From the NCBI GenBank assembly GCA_028456385.1, contig JALNQF010000003.1, forward strand, positions 372,001 to 436,000: a stretch of 64,000 nucleotides of DNA, given 5' to 3'. Under the pieces are notes generated by a model. That model saw only the letters and a list, made by a program, of their open reading frames with translations, had not been told where the DNA came from and ran no database searches. This document shows, piece by piece, positions 46,518 through 57,656 of this stretch. A program made the translations under genes and the position numbers. This DNA comes from Ophiosphaerella korrae (lineage: Eukaryota; Ascomycota; Dothideomycetes; Pleosporales; Phaeosphaeriaceae). Numbering within the stretch: position 1 is the first letter of the stretch; each line of letters starts with the position of its first letter.

Positions 46518-47744
46518 ATGCCTTACGAAAAGAAGGTAAGTGTTGTATACCATTTGATACGTGATCTGGGCTGATGATGTGATTACCAGGCCGTTCATTT
46601 CGGCGGTGGCAACATCGGCCGTGGTTTCGTTGCCGAGTTCCTGCACAACGCCGGCTTTGAGGTCGTGTTCGTTGATGTCATGGACAGCATTATTGAGGCT
46701 CTCCAAAAAAATTCGTCGTACACTGTCACCGAGATCGGTGACGATGGCGAGCGCGAGTTCACCATCGACCACTACCGTGCCATCAACTCAAAGCACGAGA
46801 TGGACAAAGTCATCCAGGAGATCGCTTCTGCTGACGTTGTCACCTGCGCTGTCGGCCCCAACATCCTCAAGTTTGTCGCTGAGCCTGTCGCCAAGGCCAT
46901 CGATGCCCGTACCCTAGACTACCCCCTCGCCGTCATTGCTTGTGAGAACGCAATCAATGCTACAACCACATGGAGGGGTTTCATCGAGGGCAAGCTCAGC
47001 GAGGACTCCAAGAGCAACCTTGACAAGAAGGCCCGTTTCGCCAACTCGGCCATCGACCGAATTGTGCCCGTCCAAGATGCTGACGCCGGCCTCAACGTCA
47101 AGATCGAGAAGTTCTTCGAGTGGTGTGTCGAACAAAAGCCTTTCGAGAACGGCGGCAAGAAGCCCGAGGTCAAGGGCATCCACTACGTCGATGACCTCGA
47201 GCCCTACATTGAGCGCAAGCTGTTCACTGTCAACACCTCGCACGCCACTGCTGCTTACTACGGCTATCAGGCCAAGAAGCAGTACATCCACGAGGTTCTC
47301 CAGGATCAGAAGCTCAACGACATCGTCCGCAGCGCCGTCAAGGAGACTGCCCACCTCATCGTCAACAAGCACGGTGTCAGCAGCCAGGAGCAGAACAATT
47401 ATGTTGAGTCTATCATCAAGCGTATTTCCAACCCCGTTCTCAAGGACAACGTCGAGCGTGTCGGTCGTGCCCCTCTTCGCAAGCTTTCTCGCAAGGAGCG
47501 TTTCGTTGGCCCTGCTTCTCAGCTCGCTGAGCGTGGCGACAACGTCGATGCTCTCCTCGGTGCTATCGAGCAAGCATACAAGTTCCAGAATGTCGAGGGT
47601 GATGAGGAATCAGCTGAGCTAGCCAAGATCCTTAAGGAGAACTCGGCCGAAGACGTTGTCGTCAAGGTCAACGGTCTCGACAAGTCACACCCACTGTTCG
47701 AGAAGATCGTACCAATCGTTAAGAAAGTTCAGGGTGGCAGCTGA
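46518..47744 (+). CDS. mpdA: Mannitol-1-phosphate 5-dehydrogenase
   Basis: Two exons (46518..46535, 46590..47744) with a 54-nt intron (GTAAGT...TACCAG) encode 390 residues. The first exon gives only MPYEKK; the second opens with [18 protein letters not shown], the N-terminal Rossmann NAD-binding site. Family marks follow: ITTTWRGF-type segment ([13 protein letters not shown]), the catalytic Lys region [14 protein letters not shown], and [10 protein letters not shown]. The enzyme interconverts fructose-6-phosphate and mannitol-1-phosphate with NADH in the cytosol and is the entry step to mannitol, a storage sugar alcohol and stress protectant of these fungi. Length is as in the family. Codon use is strongly biased to C-ending codons (AAC, AAG, GTC, ATC), unlike its neighbours, which suggests high expression. 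Confidence 0.95.
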
Positions 47745-48295
47745 ACATCTACTGTGAAGCTCTGATCGGGTCATACACGAGCTCTGCAGCATGTATGGAT
47801 ATGGGATAGACATGGAGGATATACCTAGGAAAAGAAAGTGACCATAGCGGTGGCTTCATCTAGTGGCCGTCTACAGTTCACGGTACTGAACTGTATCCAG
47901 TGCCCTGTACAACGAAATGAGACATGATTGATGATATTGTTGCTTCCTCATATTGTGGTGTCATGTGCTTGCGAATTTGTCGTTGCTATCTTGTAACTAG
48001 GTGACTTCAAGGTACAAGAGTTGATGAGCATTGGCTCTGAGACGATTCTCATGAATGAAGGCGAAAAGCTTATCACTGCACAATATTCGTCATTATCAAG
48101 TAGGTTCATCAACCAAAAATGCAACACCGAAGGCGTACCACTAGCGTGGAGTTTAGCGTGCGCACAAGCTCGAAAAGCCCCCACTAGCCGCCACTTCCTC
48201 GTCCATATTATCTCTACGAGGGAACAACTGCACCCCAACCGATATCCCAACGACACACATTTGACAGCAGCACAAAAAAAATATCCAGTGCCAAA
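47745..48295. other. Intergenic region
   Basis: Terminator region of the mannitol dehydrogenase gene and promoter of the eIF3g gene. A minus-strand 102-codon frame is not supported. Nothing else seen. Confidence 0.45.
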
Positions 48296-49272
48296 ATGTC
48301 ACGACCAGCAGGGTAAGTCCTCAAACCCCATTCTCATGCTCCCACACTCCCCTACACGAGCGCCACCACTCACGAATATTGTAGCCGCACCGATTGGGCG
48401 GAAGAAGACGACGAGACAGAGCTCGCCCTCCCTTCCCAAACCATCACAAAAAACAAAGACGGAACCGAAACCATAACCACCTACCGCGTTGGCGAGGATG
48501 GCCGCCGATACAAAACCACACGCCGCATCAAGAAAACCATTGTCAAAACCACCGTCAACCCACGGGTAGCAGAGCGCAAGCAATGGGCTAAATTCGGGCA
48601 AGAAAAGGGCAAGCCTGCGGGCCCCCAAACCGACACAGTCAGCGTAGCAGAGAACATTCTATTCCGACCTGTAGCCGCATGGAAAGCGAGTAATGAGGAC
48701 AAGGGCGATGAAGCGAAGAAAAAGGCCGAACTCAAAAACGCAAAGATCAAGTGCCGAATTTGCCAGGGCGACCATTTCACCACAAAGTGTCCGTTTAAAG
48801 ACACCATGGCCCCGGAGGGCGACGTCGCACCCGCGGACATGCCCGACGATGCGCCGGGCGGCGGCGCTGGCGGACTCGGTGCTGGCTCGGGAGGCTATGT
48901 GCCGCCGCATCTACGTGGACGCGCTGGCGGGGGAGAGAAGATGGGTGGCAAGTTTGACCGCGATGATAGCGCGACACTGCGTGTTACCAATGTTAGCGAG
49001 TTTGCCGAGGAGCAGGATCTCAGGGATATGTTTAGCAGATACGGACATGTTACGAGGGTTTTCTTGGCCAAGGATAGGGAAACCGGGAGAGCTAAGGGCT
49101 TTGCGTTCGTCAGTTATGCTGATCGGTCAGATGCGGCCAAGGCGTGCGAGAAGATGGATGGATGTAAGTCAATCCCTAGATCCAGCGTATTTTGCAACCA
49201 GTTGCTAATGTGTGTCCTGCAGTCGGTTTCGGCCATCTTATTCTGCGCGTCGAGTTTGCGAAGAAGGCATGA
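48296..49272 (+). CDS. TIF35: Translation initiation factor eIF3 subunit g (Tif35)
   Basis: Three exons (48296..48312, 48385..49163, 49223..49272) with introns of 72 and 59 nt encode 281 residues. It starts [16 protein letters not shown], the eIF3g head that binds eIF3i. A zinc knuckle follows ([18 protein letters not shown]-x2-C-x4-H-x4-C). After a Gly-rich linker with [10 protein letters not shown] comes an RNA recognition motif at the C-terminus: [15 protein letters not shown] (RNP2) and [14 protein letters not shown] (RNP1), ending with [14 protein letters not shown], for which the short last exon is essential. Subunit g belongs to the eIF3 core that aids scanning and reinitiation on the 40S ribosome. 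Length fits fungal homologues (about 285-290). Confidence 0.94.
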
Positions 49273-49535
49273 GCGAGCTGTAAAGAGGCGAACGGCTGGT
49301 CAACTATTAGGTGAAAATGCATATTGGCGTTTACATGTGGGTAGCTTGCTTTCGCACTGGGTATTCTAGCTACTTAGCCAGACTACATACAGAAGCTAGG
49401 AGAATCGAGGAATAATAAAATACCCACATCATGCATGCGATGCTTTCCAATGTGCGCGGACTACAAGAGCAAGGAATAGGATTTCGTTCGCATAGAATAG
49501 CCAAAAGGTTTCGCTATCAACACTTCGTCCCATGT

Positions 49536-51112
49536 CTAATCCTCACTTCCCAACGTCCACGCCACTCTCCCGCCAAAAGGTCCACGATCCGGCATCTGAC
49601 CCACCGTCACAGGCTTCGGCTGATAAATAACATCGCTTGCCGTCCTGGGTATAGCCTGCGGCGCAGCCTGGCCAAAATGGAACAACGTATCGCTATTATT
49701 GCGAATGAAGTGCGGTTTCTGGATGTGGTGATGCGAATGCGGTGAATGGTGGTCATTGATGAATCCCGTCGGAGGGATTGAACTGTTCAAAATGAGTCTG
49801 GACTGCTTTGCGTTGACGAGATGTGCTGGAAGGACGTGACTTACTCCTGCGGCGCAACACTGCTCCGGCGACTGTTCTGCACACTCCCTACCACGCTTCC
49901 CGTCCCGCCGACCACGCTCCCGCCAATCACGCTTCCACTGATGCTTGCTGCGTTGTATACTGCAGCGTGCTGGGCCTGTGGCGTCGCGGGGAGCCAGCCG
50001 CTGCTCGTAATGCCTTCTGCGTCCAAGAGGCGCTGCAGGAGGTCTTCTGTGATGACGAGTAAGTGCTCCATGGCCGCGAGACGTGAGTTTTCTTTCGCGG
50101 AGCAGCAGTGGATGTACGATCTACTGATCGGATTGTGCTCGACGATAGCGGCCCCAATTCTTCTTGAAGAAGTCGGAGCGAAGCTTATCACGTCGAGAAG
50201 GCGATTGGGGCCGTAGATCGCGCGGGCGTTCGCTGGGAGAGGGGCATGTTAGTAGTGTCTAAAGCATTGAGGGGGTGGGCGGGAGACGCACATAGTACTC
50301 TTGCCCTTGTGCTTTCCAAAGAGTCCTCGCTGTCCTTGTCCTCCATGTGATGGAGAATCTGGTTTGCCGTTCGTTCCAGGGTGAGGTTTTCTAGACTGCC
50401 GCTCTTGCCGTGCTTCATGTCCTTGAATGTTTCGATCATCATGCGTTACGGGCGCTGATTGAACGCGGTTGAGGTATGATGTGACTCGGCTCGAGTTAGC
50501 TGAGCGAGTGGATTGGACTGAGTGCAAGCTTTCGGCACGCTCAAGTGGGTGGGGTCTACGCCTTGCGGAGGTTGATGAGCTAGCTGATTTGGTGGACTGT
50601 GAACTACTGCTTGAGTCGGATTTCTTGAGTGGATCGAAGGCAAAAGAATTGATTCTACTGATACTCGGTGATGGTGTTAAGGATCTCGAGCCGTCGAATT
50701 GTCGTCCGAACTGACGTTGTTCTTGCCGTCTGCGTTCTTCCTTGGCTTTCCTTCTGCGTTCGTCTGCGAGATAACTTTCTTGCCAGTTGGTCATGCGTAG
50801 TTTGGTGCTATTGTACTTGGTTATGTTCTTATGGTAGTGAGGGTGCCCTTTTGTCCAAGGACTTGGTGGAACACCGGCTGAAACTTTCTCAGCCCAGCTA
50901 AGTTTTCGATCAAGAGAATCTAGTCGGTTCAAGTCCGTTGTGCTTGCCCTTCGCACGCCGAGTCTAGGACCTTCTATACGGTCGAGAGTATCCAGTGTGG
51001 GCGAGCTCTCTTCAAGGACGTTGGAGAGTGGAGAGTGGCGATAGGGGCGATTTGGGCCAGGGAAGCCACACGGTAGACAAATGCAGGTGAATGCCGTGGT
51101 GACGGTTATCAA
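49536..51112 (-). CDS. Serine-rich protein of unknown function (start uncertain)
   Basis: Three exons on the minus strand: up to 51112..50299, 50232..49845 and 49782..49536; introns 66 nt and 62 nt. The frame is open up to 51112 but begins there with TTG, so the real start is probably in an unseen upstream exon; the first in-frame ATG reads MTNWQESYLADERRRK. That helix continues AKEERRRQEQRQFGRQF, is very basic and may be coiled. A Ser-rich stretch follows (SSSSSQSTKSASSSTSARRR). The C-terminal half looks folded: RAIYGPNRLLDVISFAPTS, AAIVEHNPISRSYIHCC and MEHLLVITEDLLQRLLDAEG, then a His-rich tail ending GGRVAWTLGSED. The first donor (GTACTA) is weak. I do not recognise the family. Confidence 0.6.
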
Positions 51113-51816
51113 TAATTATGGCGACTGCCAAGAGGAGACAGCAACTTGACAAGGATTGATGTTCTGACCAAAGCTACGCCGTAGTTGAGAAGTCCTGTTC
51201 ACGTTGGTGGAGGGTGCTGTCTAAGAGACTGTCAGACAGAATTGTACAATCTTAAAAAAGCAGAACATGCGAATCCTAGGACTAGATTATATCCGATAGA
51301 GAGCAATGATGGTAAGAGGGGCGTGTATGGAAGCTCCAAATCGTGCTGCCGCAACAGGATCGTGTCGGGTCGCCGTTGTGCGTAATGCAAAGTATTTGTA
51401 TTCGAGGTAATCGTAGCTTGCGAATGCCCATACTGTCTTGCGCCTAGGATGACTGCCGTGACCGGGTGATGGCACATTGCTGGTTGCTGCCTCTGGTCAG
51501 TAATGATAGAGAAGGTGCACTGGAGCATCCTGTTTCAATCATGTGACAGGTCACCTCTAATCCGCATGTACTGTGATGAGTATGCGCATTTTCAATTCGT
51601 GATCATTCAAGTCATCATGTATACGACCGTACCATGCTATGTCTAGAATGCTGATCTAGTCTAGTCTGCAATGCAGATGCGAATCTTGAGATGTAGAAGG
51701 AGCGACGACCGACCTGCCATAGAAGCTACGTGTGTACAGAGTGGGTACACATATCAATACATAACGAATGACTGAACGCAAAGAAACCAGAGTATCGAAC
51801 TAGGGAGGGACATTCC
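51113..51816. other. Spacer between two minus-strand genes
   Basis: May contain the missing first exon of the preceding gene; a 98-codon minus-strand frame starting near 51528 (MLQCTFSIITDQRQQ) is one candidate but has no motif. Otherwise empty. Confidence 0.35.
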
Positions 51817-52875
51817 TCACACTATGCCCCAGAGCGGCCGAGGCATGGGCTTGTAGACGGCACCTCTATTGCCGCTCTTCATCTTCGTATCATGCAAGCC
51901 AATGTAAGCCTCTCTACGCGCCGGATTGCCCACAGTGACGCTCCACGTGCTGAGTCCATAGTAGACGCCTATGTGATGTACAAGCCAGCGGCCAAAGCTG
52001 CCTCCCACGTCACCCTCAGGCGTCTCAAAGAGCATGAGCTCGCGCTTGATACGCTCCTCGCTAGGAAGCTGATCATGAGTCTGGCCGTTGCGGCCTACAA
52101 AGACAATCTCGTCATCTTCGCTGTCAGGATCAGCAGGTAAACCGTCTTGCTCTGCACGGCGCTCCTTCGCTTCCCAGTCCTCGACAAACTTCCTGACCTC
52201 GCCTTCAAGATCCATGAGCAGACCCTTGGCACCACGCGAGCGCTTGAGCTTCTCGCGCAGCTCCTTTGGCACAACGCCAGGGGTCGTGGGCTTGTTGGCT
52301 ACCGTCTTAGTCGCGGCTTTCTGGGCGTTGGCAGCCATCTTACGCTCGGTCTGCTGGCGTTTGAGGCCAGCGTCCCAAAGCGGGGCAAGGTAGTAAGGCA
52401 CATGTCTCACACGGTGGGTGGGATGGACCTCCCAATCGCGCGGTGTAGGCGGCTCGGCGTGAGGGTTGTCAAGGAGACGGTCTGTTAACCACGAGTTAAT
52501 GCCCAACTCTGGATGGAGGCCAGATCAAGTGACAGCCATACCATTCTCCCATCTCCTGCGCTGCCTCGAACCCTCCTTTCCCTTGAGCAAGGCTTCGCGC
52601 CTGTTCATGCTGTCGCGTCGCACCAGCGCCTTCCTCTTGTAGAGGCCGCCTTCCTTAGCAGCGGCGGCAGTGCCTACGGGCTGGACTGGGCCTCCTGTGG
52701 CAAAGGCATCGCTGTCCAGGGGGATCGCAAGAGAAACAGTAGTCGCGCCAACAACCTCCCCGGGCGCCGAGATAGTTACAGAGCCCATCGCAGCCGTCGC
52801 TTGCTGAGTCCATGCTTCAATGTCAATCGGTTGCGGCACGGCTGCCTGCTGAGCGCTTTCATCGATGACGGCCAT
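51817..52875 (-). CDS. R3H-domain protein with R3H-associated N-terminal domain
   Basis: Two exons on the minus strand (52875..52542 and 52481..51817) with a 60-nt intron (GTATGG...TAACAG) encode 332 residues, starting MAVIDESAQQAAVPQ. Spliced this way the protein reads RRRWENDRLLDNPHAEPPTP, continuing RDWEVHPTH and PYYLAPLWD, the pattern of the R3H-associated domain (PF13902). A charged helical linker follows. The C-terminal R3H domain (about residues 255-320) has FGRWLVHHIGVYYGLSTWSV and ARREAYIGLH. R3H domains bind single-stranded nucleic acid, so a role in RNA or DNA metabolism is expected. A nearer acceptor would give a 33-nt intron and add nine residues; I prefer the 60-nt intron for size and domain fit. 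Confidence 0.82.
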
Positions 52876-53369
52876 TGTGGCGTAGTGCTCAGCTCTGCGA
52901 TTGCGAGGACAGCTGCAATCGCGACAGAAGTGTAAATGTCTTGAGTGATAGGCAGACCTGTACTGCAGATACTCGAAGCTCTTTTGAGAGCGAGGAAAGG
53001 AGAAGGGACTAGTTACCTGATTGTGAATGGGGAACGCTATGCGTCCCGCGGTGCGACGGATACGGGGGATAACGGCGTCATCCAATCAGCGTGGAACGTG
53101 GGGCGGGCCGCGGCTCATTAAGTCACACGCATTGGAGTCATAACGACATGACTGTATTCTATTCATTGTGGCTTATGCGGGACCACCATCGCCATAATTG
53201 TAATTAGCTATTTACAGCTACGCTATGGTAGTTCTCTGCTAGTATCCTTAGCCCAAGCGACCGTTTACGCTTTGCACTTCTGCTCTCCCTCCGCTCCTTG
53301 CTTCAGTCTCTAGACTTCAGCAAAGTCCTCGTCCCTATATTTCCGATGTTTTACATCTATGCCTTGTAA

Positions 53370-54060
53370 CTAGCAAGTTTAGTATCATCTTCCTCTTTAC
53401 AGAATGGTGTGTGACTCACTGAGTCAAAATACGAAATGGCCTTCCTCCAATCAGGCTCGACGCGTCCCTTAGCCATCTTGAGTTCGTACCGAAGCGCCGG
53501 AGAACTCGAGTACTACCAAGATACTCGTACATGTTCCCCTTCGAGTCCAAAGGTATCGAGCACCGGTTTGGCTGACTCTAAGGCCTGCGACCAGTACTTG
53601 AGCCAGATGTAAGATTGATAGAATGTGATTCTCAATCCAAAATTATGCTTCTTCTTGATCCCCAGTAAGAGGTTGAAACTAGGACTTAGGTAGTCCGCCG
53701 GCTTTGCAGTGTCTTCCCCCGATTCGGAGGAAACCCTGCCCATGAAAATGTAGACAGTCAACTTTCGAAGTACATCTTACGGGTTGATACCCATACCGAA
53801 AGCACCCACTTTGATGATATTTCGGAGCTGTGTCATATTCAGGGCGACGAAAGGGTGGCGAGAACGAACCTCACCCACTTTATACCACGACTCGGCAACT
53901 TCCCTGGCGGCATCAGATCCCATATACAATGGCTTGGTGAAGGGGAATCGTCAAAGACACCATCGCCAGTATAACCACACCCTAGAACTAAGCCATCCAT
54001 GTCGATATCCTGCTCGGACTGTTTTTGTGCTGGAAACGCAATGCTTTGATGCCTTTATTA
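53370..54060 (-). pseudogene. Broken gene of unknown family
   Basis: On the minus strand a coding-like path runs from about 54040 to 53370 through one frameshift (near 53940) and two stops: a TAA near 53780 between FGMGINP and DVLRKLTVYIFMGRV, and a TAG at 53513. Readable parts include SEQDIDMDGLVLGCGYTGDG, MGSDAAREVAESWYKVGEVR, ITFYQSYIWLKYWSQALESA and ALRYELKMAKGRVEPDWRKA. Composition is that of a real protein, not random sequence. I do not recognise the family. It lies downstream of a Gag relic in the same direction, but nothing ties them into one element. Confidence 0.5.
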
Positions 54061-54399
54061 ATGATCTTGAGTCAGACTTCGATACTATTACAGGTAAGCG
54101 GCGAACCTGAAGATCTTCAAGCTCACCTGTAATACGTACTTGCGGAATTGTGAGTATAGTTCTTGTAACTTCTTCTTATTCTGTATGCTTAGCGATTGCT
54201 CCATGTCAGCGGTAGGCAGTTCTTCAGTAGAGTGTTTATAGAAAGGAACTGGAAGAGGAAGGCATAAGAATTTATGCTCGGTGCCGCGCTAGTAAGTGCA
54301 ATCACGTGCATGGGTTGACTTCACCTAAGTGAAAGAGCGCAAAGAGCTCGTTTGCTTAGCTGATTGCGCTAGGGCTGCTCTTCCTTCGAAGGTATGCTG

Positions 54400-54780
54400 G
54401 AACTTTTATATGGTGAATAGATGAATGTTTCCAACAATAGATTCCTTCTTGGATCCGGAAGTGGGTGCCTTGTAATCAGGGCAGTCTTTGCGTTTATAGC
54501 CAAGTTTACCACAACCGTAACCGGTCAGTTTTTCCGAACACTTTTCTATTTTGGCCTTAAAAGCAGCCTTTTCACTAGCGGGTAACTTATCTTTAGAAGC
54601 ACCACTAGGGCGTGCTGATGATAGTATATTAGCATTTTTGGGTGCAGGTTTAGCAACGCCCGTGCTCTGAGTAGCTAAGTGAGAACGAGATCAGCCCTTG
54701 GAGATAGTATTGGGCTTGTGGCGGTCTGGTGCGAATTCTAAACTAGTGTTATTAACCTTATTCTAGATGAACCCAAGCAT
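54400..54780 (-). mobile_element. Retrotransposon Gag relic with broken zinc knuckle
   Basis: On the minus strand the sequence reads like the end of a fungal LTR-retrotransposon Gag: EFAPDRHKPNTISKG, a stop, then a Ser/Ala/Lys-rich stretch (SARPSGASKDKLPASEKAAF), KAKIEKCSEKLTGYGCGKLG and YKRKDCPDYKAP. The last part is a CCHC knuckle in which the first Cys is Gly and the His is Tyr (CAT to TAT, a C-to-T change). Several in-frame stops sit upstream. No protease or reverse transcriptase is visible, so only a fragment remains. Confidence 0.6.
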
Positions 54781-55584
54781 CTTATGGAAATCCTAAGTAT
54801 TGTTGCCTAAATACTAAGGGTGGTATCAATTAAACTACATAGCTAAGAGATAATCTTTTTACGCAACCGCAGATTGTAGAGCTGATGGGACCATCCCACG
54901 CCTTGTGGGATATCGGCGAGTTCAGATACAAAGGAACCACGCCGATCTAACAGTCGTATGATTAGGGAACCCTGAGCCCAAGATATTGCCAGCCTACGTT
55001 CTTCCCGTGCGTTTTACTACGAGCATCCGCGATGGGTTCGACGAAATACTCGGAGTGTGCGCTACCAGAAGCACCTTTAATGAGGATGGGTTCTGGCTGT
55101 GGCAGTTCTTGATCCAGTAAAGATTTCTAGTCACCAGGGCGTGGTAGCCTAGGATGAAAAACTAGAAAAATGACCTTGCTAGTTAAGTCGTGAGGCAGTT
55201 CCAGCCCATATGCCCGTCCGCCGTGGGTGCCCTTGAGATGGTATAAAGGAGAAACATTGGGTTGAACAAGCTGTTCCTGCTGTGCCCAGAGCATTTTCCC
55301 CTTGAGTCATGCTATAAAGTTACTATAACGTGGCCTAACAAGATTGCGAAAGCGTGTTTCGGCACTGCCCACGCGATCTTGATGAACAAAAAAACTTCGA
55401 GAGTTTATAGATTTGCGAGGAGTATATAATGTATGCATTGGCTGTCTATCCAACACTGGAGGCCGACAGGTACTGAACTGATAATGAGACGAAGGCATAC
55501 GCACGAAGAGATAAGTGCGTGGCAGGCCACTTATATAATCAAGAGTAGAGACTTTCTAATGATTGCTATAGCACAAACTCACAA
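54781..55584. other. AT-rich degenerate sequence
   Basis: Stops are dense in all frames and no gene is supported. It is probably the decayed 5' part of the Gag relic or other repeat debris. Confidence 0.35.
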
Positions 55585-57335
55585 TCACACTCTCCACAAT
55601 GCGTCCGCCATTTTAGCGACAGAGGACATTTCTTTCACATCATGTACTCTCACTACGGCTGCTCCGCCTTGAATCGCTGCTGATATGCATGCTGCTGTGC
55701 CCCATGACCTCTGCTCGGGCTTTTTTACACCAGTTATCCGGCCTATAAAAGCCTTTCTACTTGTCCCAACAAGCCATGGAAGGTTCTCTAGCCCAGGATA
55801 TTGTCGCAATTCATGCAAGTTTCGTAATAGTTCAAGATTGTGTTCCTTTGACTTTGCAAAACCGATTCCTGGATCCAAGATGATACGCCACCGTCGAATT
55901 CCCGCCCTTTCTGCTTCATTGACACGCTCAACGAGTTCTCTGCCCACTGTCTGGATGATACCATCGGGGTAGTCAGAGAAACGGTTCATGGTTTCGGGAG
56001 TACCGCGCATATGCATCAAGCAAATTGTGCAACCAAGTCTTGCAGCTGTAGCAAGCATTCTTTTGTCTAAGAGACCTGCACTGATATCGTTGATGATGTG
56101 TGCACCTGATTTGATCGCTGCTTCAGCAACATCAGCGCGGTAAGTGTCAACACTAATTGCCACATTTTTGATGCTGAGTGAGCGAATAAGGTTGACAGCA
56201 GGTTCAACGCGAATGAGTTCTTCGAACGCGCCGATCTGTTCAGCACCTGGCCGAGTGGACTGACCACCGACGTCGATAATAGAAGATCCCTGCACAACAT
56301 GATCTAGAATTACTGTCCGGAGGGGTTCATCGTCTAAGTGCCAGTATTTACCACCATCTGAGAATGAATCTGGGGTGACGTTAAGAATCGACATGATTCG
56401 TGTAGGTTGCCCGGCCTGACATGTGAGACTTGGCAAGCCACTGCCCATGTATGTCAAAGGCAAAAGACTCTCTTTGGATTGCAGATCCTCTAGTTTCCGT
56501 CTCACACTTGCTTTGAAGGTTTCTCCAGGACTTCCATCAATGAACGGGCGGTTGTCTTCACTGTGTAGTATACTAGTTTCAATTAGTCAATTGGATACGG
56601 AAAAATATTCTACTCAGCTTACTCATGAAGGGGGCGCAACACAAACTCTCTCTCAAACATCAGCTTATGGGGTAGTATCAGGCGCTCGTCGTTCCACTGC
56701 ACTATATTTTGTTTACCTTCGCGTGCTTCAGCAAAAAGCAAAATATCCAGATCGATATTGCGAGGTCCTTTCTCTACGACCTTGACTCGACCCATTTTAT
56801 TTTCAATAGACTGAAGGAAATCCAAGAGCTCCAGCGGTTGAAGTAAAGTGGCAATCTAAGAATTTAGTTGGTTGTCTCATTTTCTTGGGAACTGGGCAAT
56901 TACCTCACATGCGCCATTAACAAATTTGTCCTGATCAAGGACATACATGGCTTTTGTTTCATACAGACTGCTAGTCCGCAGTATCTTCACATTCCCAGTA
57001 GCTTCCATCTCTTTGCAGGCTTGTTCGATCATGGCTACTCTATCGCCCATATTACTCCCGAGAGCAATAAATGCCCTATTTGGTAACCAGTCATTGCCGT
57101 GAGAGAATCGAACACTGTCCTTCTGGAACGTAAAGAAAGGCATCCTAGTATAGCGACTCGAAGGGCTGCTTAGGGCTGATTGAAACTGTGGAAAGTGGGG
57201 GCACAACGACGAAATTCGTGTGTTGCACGCATTACTGTAAGTTCTTGGATTGCTGACAGCGGTCACTTTTAGGGCATGCTTGGTTGACCTGATTGAAATA
57301 AGTGTGTGCAATTTGTTCGCACGCAACAAACCCAT
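55585..57335 (-). CDS. FOL1: Folate enzyme: HPPK-DHPS bifunctional protein
   Basis: Three exons on the minus strand (57335..56904, 56855..56623, 56572..55585), introns 48 and 50 nt, encode 550 residues. The first ATG in frame is at 57333-57335 and opens a basic, Ser/Arg-rich, acidic-poor N-terminus (MGLLRANKLHTLISIRSTKH), a likely mitochondrial presequence. HPPK follows from about residue 83: RAFIALGSNMGDR, LRTSSLYETKAMYVLDQDKF and the metal-binding GPRNIDLDILLF. DHPS begins near residue 255: MSILNVTPDSFSDGG, IDVGGQSTRPGA, SVDTYRA, GAHIINDIS, DPGIGFAKS and a final GAAVVRVHDV. It makes 6-hydroxymethyl-dihydropterin pyrophosphate and joins it to p-aminobenzoate. The aldolase (DHNA) part of yeast Fol1 is absent here. 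Confidence 0.93.
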
Positions 57336-57656
57336 GGCCAATGCACGAGACGCAGCCTGCAGGTGTATGTAGAGCAAGCAGCATGGTATCACTGGTGCAT
57401 TGCATGTGACACCGGATGTGCCGGCGTTAGACACGCGCCTCCGCCTGGCGCTATCCCCGGATCTGGCCTTTCCATACTAGGCCTAGCTGACTCCATGCGA
57501 CACTTGTGCCTCGGCTCACGGCTCAGCGAGAGTAGATGGTCTCCTCACTCTTAAGACCTGCCGACGACCTTCTTTCTCCCTCTCGCTGTTCATCGTCTCC
57601 TCTACACAATATCAAATCCTTTCTTCCATCAAAAACACGACGACTCCCTCGCCAAC
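57336..57656. promoter_or_regulatory. Shared divergent promoter, FOL1 / nitronate monooxygenase
   Basis: 321 bp separate two start codons on opposite strands. A CT-rich block (TTCTTTCTCCCTCTCGCTG, near 57570) lies before the plus-strand gene. No specific binding site was recognised. Confidence 0.4.

Noticed and set aside
46914..47573. 219-codon minus-strand and 228-codon plus-strand alternative frames over the mannitol dehydrogenase gene
   Set aside because: Both arise from its biased codon use; Leu/Val-rich and Ser/Arg-rich low-complexity products.
52509..52541. A 33-nt intron in the R3H gene
   Set aside because: Below the usual size; the 60-nt intron gives the expected RRRWENDRLL junction.
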